NCBI GenBank assembly: GCA_903915465.1
Contig: CAIWTA010000257.1
Span: 1-38,878, forward strand
Length of the DNA stretch: 38,878 nt
DNA from: an uncultured Bacteroidales bacterium
GTDB lineage: Bacteria; Bacteroidota; Bacteroidia; Bacteroidales; FEN-979
Direction: 5' to 3'
How positions within the stretch are numbered: position 1 is the first letter of the stretch; every line of letters starts with the position of its first letter. Of this stretch, positions 35,108 to 38,878 are shown piece by piece. A program made the translations under genes and the position numbers. The notes below the pieces were generated by a model. The model was given only the letters and a program-made list of their open reading frames with translations. It searched no databases and was not told the DNA's origin.

Positions 35108-35902
35108 TCAAAAATGTAAGATAAAATCTTCCTTGCTTAGTCGCTCGGAAAAAAACACTAATCCCATTTGAAAAAGATCAATCGTCACCTTCACAGATGG
35201 ATGATTCCGGATTTCTTCCCAGGCTTGTTCCATATCTTTTGACCAATGGATATCGTGCAAAATTAAAACGGAATCATCCGCAACATATTCCAAAATCTGT
35301 GAAAAATATTTTAGTGTAGGGGCTTTCCGGTGATTTCCATCGATAAAAAACATCTTCGTTTTACCGGTTTCCGATAAAAGCCCGGGAAGAACTTCGTCAA
35401 AATTGCCTATAATCTGGCGGATATTTTTCAACCCCAGATGTTCAAAATTCCGACGAGCAAAATCCGCAGTTTCAGGACAACCTTCCACAGTGACTACTTT
35501 ACTTTCAGGGTTTCCTTTGGCCAGGTAAGAAGTACTGATACCAAGAGAAGTCCCCAATTCTAATATGGTTTCAGGTTTAAAATGTCGCGCAAGACGAAAA
35601 AGAAATTGCCCATACAGTGGCGAAACTGCTGAATGCCTGGCAACTTCCCTCGTACGAATAACCTTTTTACTCCAACGGATATCTGTCGATTTTGAGCCAA
35701 GGTCAGTCATCCTGATAAACCCCGGATGATTCAGCATTGAAGAACGAACATTTTCTACCTTTTTGTACTCCAGGAAAATGGTCTTATCTTTCAGGATATC
35801 CTTATACAATTTATACACAAATGGGGAATGCAGATCGAACGGTGAACGGGAGCGATAGGAATGCTGCAAAAACCGTGATAGTCTTAAAATTTTACTATTC
35901 AT
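35108..35902 (-). CDS. Class I SAM-dependent methyltransferase
   Basis: 264 residues from ATG 35902 (MNSKILRL); an in-frame TTG lies at 35908. The methyltransferase fold shows motif I TILELGTSLGISTSYLA, the acidic post-I strand KVVTVEGCPETADFAR, GNFDEVLPGLL, and FFIDGNHRKAPTLKYF with LILHDIHWSKDMEQAW. This pattern resembles the O-methyltransferase-like group (Methyltransf_24 type), where the DGNH and HDIH stretches would place metal or substrate. The acceptor cannot be predicted. The N-terminal 60 residues (HSYRSRSPFDLHSPFVYKLY) are a family-specific extension common in Bacteroidota. It is divergent from the UbiA gene, with a strong promoter-like sequence upstream. Confidence 0.85.
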   Translation of the reverse strand: MNSKILRLSRFLQHSYRSRSPFDLHSPFVYKLYKDILKDKTIFLEYKKVENVRSSMLNHPGFIRMTDLGSKSTDIRWSKKVIRTREVARHSAVSPLYGQFLFRLARHFKPETILELGTSLGISTSYLAKGNPESKVVTVEGCPETADFARRNFEHLGLKNIRQIIGNFDEVLPGLLSETGKTKMFFIDGNHRKAPTLKYFSQILEYVADDSVLILHDIHWSKDMEQAWEEIRNHPSVKVTIDLFQMGLVFFSERLSKEDFILHF

Positions 35903-35923
35903 TCTCAATTTCCAAAATCGCTA

Positions 35924-35957
35924 CAAAATTAGCCTTTTTCGTACTACCATATTCAAT
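35924..35957 (-). promoter_or_regulatory. Promoter for the methyltransferase gene
   Basis: On the minus strand ATTG (35957-35954) and TAATTTTG (35931-35924) are separated by 22 bases. The -7 box matches TAnnTTTG exactly and the upstream box matches TTTG at three of four bases. The predicted start is about 15 bases before the ATG at 35902. Confidence 0.6.
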
Positions 35958-35962
35958 TTTCG

Positions 35963-35970
35963 TAACTTTA
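35963..35970 (+). promoter_or_regulatory. Candidate -7 promoter element for the UbiA gene
   Basis: TAACTTTA matches TAnnTTTG at all but the last base. TTTTTCG at 35935-35941 lies about 21 bases upstream. The leader to ATG 36007 would be about 30 bases. It overlaps the divergent methyltransferase promoter region. Confidence 0.4.
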
Positions 35971-36006
35971 CAACAAGAAAATTGACGTTCATTTTATCTG
36001 ATTTTC

Positions 36007-36882
36007 ATGTCTCAAAGGCCCCCCAAAGTATCCGATTATTTTTCTCTAGTCAAAATCAGTCATACGATATTTTCGTTGCCGTTTGCATTTATAGGTTTTT
36101 TCATTGCCATTAATGAAAATAGGCAGAAACCTGATTTTCGTTTACTGATATTGATTCTCCTATGTATTTTTTTTGCAAGAAATGCTGCCATGGGGTTTAA
36201 TCGTTTTGTTGACCGGGAATTTGATAAAAAAAACCCGCGAACCACGCTAAGGGAAATCCCCAAAAATATTATCCGTCCTTTTTCTGCACTTATGTTTGTG
36301 ATATTGAATGCGCTTTTTTTTATGGGAGGAGCTTTTTTAATAAACCTTCTCTGTTTTTTCCTTTCGCCGATAGCGCTATTCGTGGTTCTTGGTTACAGTT
36401 TTACAAAAAGATTTACATTTCTTTCTCATCTTATTCTTGGAATTGGCCTTGCGCTTGCACCTGTAGGTGCTTACCTGGCGATAACTGCTTCATTTTCATT
36501 GCTTCCTGTTTTATTTTCTTTGGTGGTAATTTTTTGGGTTGCTGGATTTGATATTATTTATTCTCTTCAGGACTTCGACTTTGATAAAAATGAACAACTG
36601 AAGTCCATTCCTGAATCTTTCGGAAAGCATGCTGCATTGATAGTTTCCTCGATTTTTCATGCAATTGCTATAGGATTCGTTTTCTATGCAGGGATATATG
36701 GGAAATTTACCCTGCTATACTGGATTGGAGCTTCGGTTTTCACACTGATTCTGCTTTACGAACACCTGATCGTAAAACCTCATGATCTGTCTAAGGTAAA
36801 TATGGCTTTTGCCACAATGAATGGCATGGCGAGTGTTATTTTTGCTGCGTTCGTAATTGCTGATCTTTATTTCAAGTGCTAA
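36007..36882 (+). CDS. UbiA-family polyprenyltransferase
   Basis: 291 residues, about 8-9 membrane helices. The first Asp-rich motif is NRFVDREFDKKNPRT (near residues 66-80) and the second is DIIYSLQDFDFDKNEQ (near 180-195). Both bind the magnesium-diphosphate of the prenyl donor. The overall pattern is closest to the 4-hydroxybenzoate polyprenyltransferase (UbiA/MqnP) branch rather than MenA. Bacteroidota usually make menaquinone and not ubiquinone, so a role in the futalosine menaquinone route (MqnP-like) is likely but inferred. It converges on the yifB gene at 36953. Confidence 0.88.
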   Translation: MSQRPPKVSDYFSLVKISHTIFSLPFAFIGFFIAINENRQKPDFRLLILILLCIFFARNAAMGFNRFVDREFDKKNPRTTLREIPKNIIRPFSALMFVILNALFFMGGAFLINLLCFFLSPIALFVVLGYSFTKRFTFLSHLILGIGLALAPVGAYLAITASFSLLPVLFSLVVIFWVAGFDIIYSLQDFDFDKNEQLKSIPESFGKHAALIVSSIFHAIAIGFVFYAGIYGKFTLLYWIGASVFTLILLYEHLIVKPHDLSKVNMAFATMNGMASVIFAAFVIADLYFKC

Positions 36883-36931
36883 GATTTTCGATATTTGCCT
36901 TTCGATTTTCGTTATTGATGCATTCATAATT

Positions 36932-36949
36932 CTGCATTCCTGCATTCTG
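36932..36949. repeat. Short GAATGCAG-type repeat
   Basis: CTGCATTCCTGCATTCTG, on the minus strand CAGAATGCAGGAATGCAG, lies between the convergent UbiA and YifB genes. The same units in another order occur at about 12944-12970, also between convergent genes. ATTCATAATTCTG just upstream extends the pattern. Confidence 0.55.
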
Positions 36950-36952
36950 AAT

Positions 36953-38491
36953 TCACCTCCCCCAACTGTCCCTATCCAGGCTTCTGTATTGAATTGCTTC
37001 TGCAAGATGTTCAGCTAGGATTTGGGGTTGTTTTTCAATATCTGCGATGGTTCTGGCAACTTTAAGGATCCTGTCGTATGCACGTGCAGAAAGCCCTAGT
37101 TTTTCCATTGCATTTTTCAAAAGGCTATTGCATGTTTCATCAAGATGACAGATTTTTCTCAGCAATTTTGCTGTCATTTGGGCATTGCAGTATGTACCTG
37201 TTGAGTCTATAAATCTTTTTTCCTGTGCTTTTCTGGCTTCGATCACCCGGTTACGAACCGACTCGCTACGTTCGGAAAGCCGGGAGTTGCTTAATTCTCG
37301 GAAAGGAACCGGGATTACTTCCACATGAATGTCAATTCGATCAAACAGTGGGCCTGAGATTTTGTTCAGGTACTTTTGTACAATACCTGGCCCGCATTTG
37401 CATGCTATTTTAGGATGATTATAGTAGCCACAAGGGCATGGATTCATTGCAGCCACGAGCATGAAACTTGCGGGAAATTCTACTGATAATTTTGCCCTAG
37501 AGATTGTGACAACCCTGTCTTCAAGCGGTTGCCGGAGCACTTCCAGCACTGTTCGTTTGAATTCCGGCAATTCATCGAGAAATAATATTCCATTATGTGC
37601 GAGCGAAATTTCTCCTGGCTGAGGAATTCCACCACCACCTACAAGTGCAACATCACTTATGGTATGGTGAGGGGAACGAAAAGGACGGATAGAAACGATG
37701 GCATGGTTTTTCGACATTTTCCCTGCAACAGAATGGATCTTTGTTGTTTCGAGTGCTTCTTGCAGATTCAGAGGAGGCAGGATCGAAGGTAGCCGTTTGG
37801 CCAGCATTGTTTTTCCGGCACCTGGCGGCCCTATCAAAATGACGTTATGCCCCCCTGCTGCCGCTATCTCCAACGCCCTCTTGATATTTTCCTGCCCCTT
37901 CACATCTGCAAAATCGAATTCGTAATCTTCAAGTTGTGAGCAAAATAGCTCCTTTGTATTGATCACTATAGGATCAAGTTTTATCTCATCATTCAGAAAC
38001 CCAATTACATCCTTGATATGATCAACACCAAACACTTTTAGCTTTGTTACAATCGCTGCTTCCATTGCATTTTGCCTTGGAAGAAGAATCCCTGTAAACC
38101 CCTTTCTGTGTGCTTCAAGGGCAATGGGCAAAGCTCCTTTAATCGGTTGAAGACTGCCATCCAGCGACAACTCCCCCATGATCATAAAGGAATCCAGTTT
38201 GTCCTTTTTGATGATATTGTCTGCTGCAAGAATGCCTACTGCTATTGCCAAATCATAAGATGATCCTTCTTTACGGATATCTGCGGGAGCTAAATTGATG
38301 GTGATTTTTTTTCCTGGAATCTTGAACCCAATGTTTCGTAAAGCTGAATCAATCCGCTGGTGGCTCTCCTTAACAGCGTTGTCAGGGAGTCCAACCATAA
38401 AGAAATTGATGCCTTGATCGATGCATACCTCAACAGTGATCAATATTGCATGAATTCCGTATAAAGCACAACCAAAAGTTTTGACGAACAT
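36953..38491 (-). CDS. YifB/ComM family Mg-chelatase-like AAA ATPase
   Basis: 512 residues from ATG 38491 (MFVKTFGCALYGIHA), which fits the family start and has GGAAG six bases upstream; ATG 38509 adds six residues. The N-terminal ChlI-like domain (GINFFMVGLPDNAVKESHQR, ILAADNIIKKDKLDSFMIMG) is followed by the AAA core: Walker A LIGPPGAGKTMLAKRLPSI, FRSPHHTISDVALVGGG, Walker B NGILFLDELPEF and VLRQPLEDRVVTISRA. A cysteine cluster NPCPCGYYNHPKIACKCG and the C-terminal GLSARAYDRILKVARTIADI complete it. ComM homologues are hexameric helicases that promote branch migration during natural transformation in Vibrio. A role in recombination is likely here, but competence is not shown. Confidence 0.94.
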   Translation of the reverse strand: MFVKTFGCALYGIHAILITVEVCIDQGINFFMVGLPDNAVKESHQRIDSALRNIGFKIPGKKITINLAPADIRKEGSSYDLAIAVGILAADNIIKKDKLDSFMIMGELSLDGSLQPIKGALPIALEAHRKGFTGILLPRQNAMEAAIVTKLKVFGVDHIKDVIGFLNDEIKLDPIVINTKELFCSQLEDYEFDFADVKGQENIKRALEIAAAGGHNVILIGPPGAGKTMLAKRLPSILPPLNLQEALETTKIHSVAGKMSKNHAIVSIRPFRSPHHTISDVALVGGGGIPQPGEISLAHNGILFLDELPEFKRTVLEVLRQPLEDRVVTISRAKLSVEFPASFMLVAAMNPCPCGYYNHPKIACKCGPGIVQKYLNKISGPLFDRIDIHVEVIPVPFRELSNSRLSERSESVRNRVIEARKAQEKRFIDSTGTYCNAQMTAKLLRKICHLDETCNSLLKNAMEKLGLSARAYDRILKVARTIADIEKQPQILAEHLAEAIQYRSLDRDSWGR

Positions 38492-38693
38492 ATAGCACTT
38501 CCATGACATTACTTCCTTAATCAGGCGAATCTAAAAAAGTCATATGCTTAATGATAAATATTTATTTTGGCAGGAGCGCAGAGAGAATATTTTTTCTGGT
38601 TAGAGGAATGTCTGATTGTGAAATCCATTTTCAGTGTTTTCGTCAGTTCTTTTGCCAATTGAACCTGCCAAGCGATAAATCAGAAAAATGGGC

Positions 38694-38724
38694 AAAAAAA
38701 AAGCGCTGCAGGTGGCAGCGCTTT
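38694..38724 (-). terminator. Intrinsic terminator after the right DUF4402 gene
   Basis: On the minus strand a perfect 10-bp stem AAAGCGCTGC/GCAGCGCTTT with loop CACCT runs into a tract of T. It lies 17 bases after the stop. It differs from the left-end terminator at 162-192 in the loop and one stem base, showing common descent but not identity. Confidence 0.88.
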
Positions 38725-38741
38725 GGAATCCAATATTTTTT

Positions 38742-38878
38742 TTAGTTATAGTTCACAGTTACGGTCATGTCGGTGGTATTTGTGTAAACACCTGCAGCCT
38801 GGGCTGCGGCAACATTCAAAGTTCCACCAACCAATAAGGTCTGTGCACCGGCAGTCAAGGCACCTGTTCCTGAAGGAG
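38742..38878 (-). CDS. DUF4402 domain protein, 3' end only (5' end outside window)
   Basis: The minus-strand frame ends in TAA at 38742-38744 and encodes the same last 45 residues as the left-end gene, including AGAQTLLVGGTLNVAAAQ and the terminal VNYN. Only silent changes near the stop and the stop codon itself (TAA against TAG) separate the two copies. It is a paralogue of the left gene and points into the window. No chaperone or usher gene is visible on this side. Confidence 0.85.
   Translation of the reverse strand, partial: PSGTGALTAGAQTLLVGGTLNVAAAQAAGVYTNTTDMTVTVNYN
38755..38878 (-). repeat. Right copy of 124-bp perfect inverted terminal repeat
   Basis: Reverse complement of 3-126 without mismatch. 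It ends at the window edge, so the true repeat may be longer. Confidence 0.95.

Noticed and set aside
38551-38745. 64-residue open frame on the plus strand near the right end
   Set aside because: It runs through the terminator of the minus-strand DUF4402 gene, and its product has no recognisable domain, signal or start context. The stretch 38510-38693 otherwise shows nothing I can name.
1-38878. Circular element with terminal overlap
   Set aside because: The end repeats are inverted, not direct, so they cannot close the sequence into a circle, and the gene content is core chromosomal.
38742-38878. Palindromic fold-back assembly artefact at the right end
   Set aside because: Beyond the 124-bp repeat both sides differ in codons, stop codon, terminator loop and all following sequence, so they are distinct loci.

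Overview
The window looks like chromosomal DNA of a member of the Bacteroidota. The grounds are the dcw gene order (mraZ-rsmH-ftsL-ftsI-murE-mraY-murD-ftsW-murG-murC-ftsQ-ftsA-ftsZ), type IX secretion (T9SS) C-terminal sorting domains on two large secreted proteins, TAnnTTTG-like -7 promoter elements, a PASTA-bearing FtsI and a PAYLRR motif in the FtsZ tail. A DNPR motif in MurE predicts meso-diaminopimelate peptidoglycan. I see no tRNA, rRNA, CRISPR array, insertion sequence or phage gene.

Layout. (1) 1-12.6 kb is an accessory surface-structure locus. It holds the 3' end of a DUF4402 gene, a second small DUF4402-like secreted protein, a PapD-like periplasmic chaperone, a 2300-residue repetitive protein with a T9SS sorting domain, another DUF4402 protein coupled to it by an ATGA overlap, and a 1040-residue usher-like outer-membrane protein with a C-terminal SPOR domain. 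I read this as a chaperone-usher-like assembly system with DUF4402 subunits and a T9SS-exported partner. This is the best candidate for an undescribed system. (2) 12.6-13.0 kb is non-coding and rich in inverted repeats. (3) 13.0-16.5 kb carries an NtrC-type regulator with no DNA-binding domain, divergent from an FG-GAP/VCBS-repeat T9SS cargo protein. (4) 16.6-32.0 kb is the full dcw cluster plus yqeY, preceded by a triple 10-bp-spaced repeat that resembles a MraZ operator. Its murD is reduced to about 200 residues and lacks the ATP-binding half. (5) 32.0-35.9 kb, minus strand, holds a methyltransferase followed by an ABC ATPase, heptose-7-phosphate kinase and geranylgeranyl-reductase-type flavoprotein. 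(6) 36.0-38.5 kb holds a UbiA prenyltransferase and, convergently, a YifB/ComM AAA ATPase. (7) The right end is the 3' end of another DUF4402 gene on the minus strand.

The two window ends are exact inverted copies of each other over 124 bp (3-126 and 38755-38878) and have related but not identical terminators inside them. They are therefore two paralogous DUF4402 genes pointing into the window, and the shared repeat probably explains why the sequence stops there.

In the dcw cluster, MraZ and RsmH lead. MurE, MraY, MurG and MurC (and normally MurD) make lipid II, FtsI and FtsW polymerise septal peptidoglycan, and FtsL, FtsQ, FtsA and FtsZ form the divisome. Many of these genes overlap by a few bases, consistent with one long operon.
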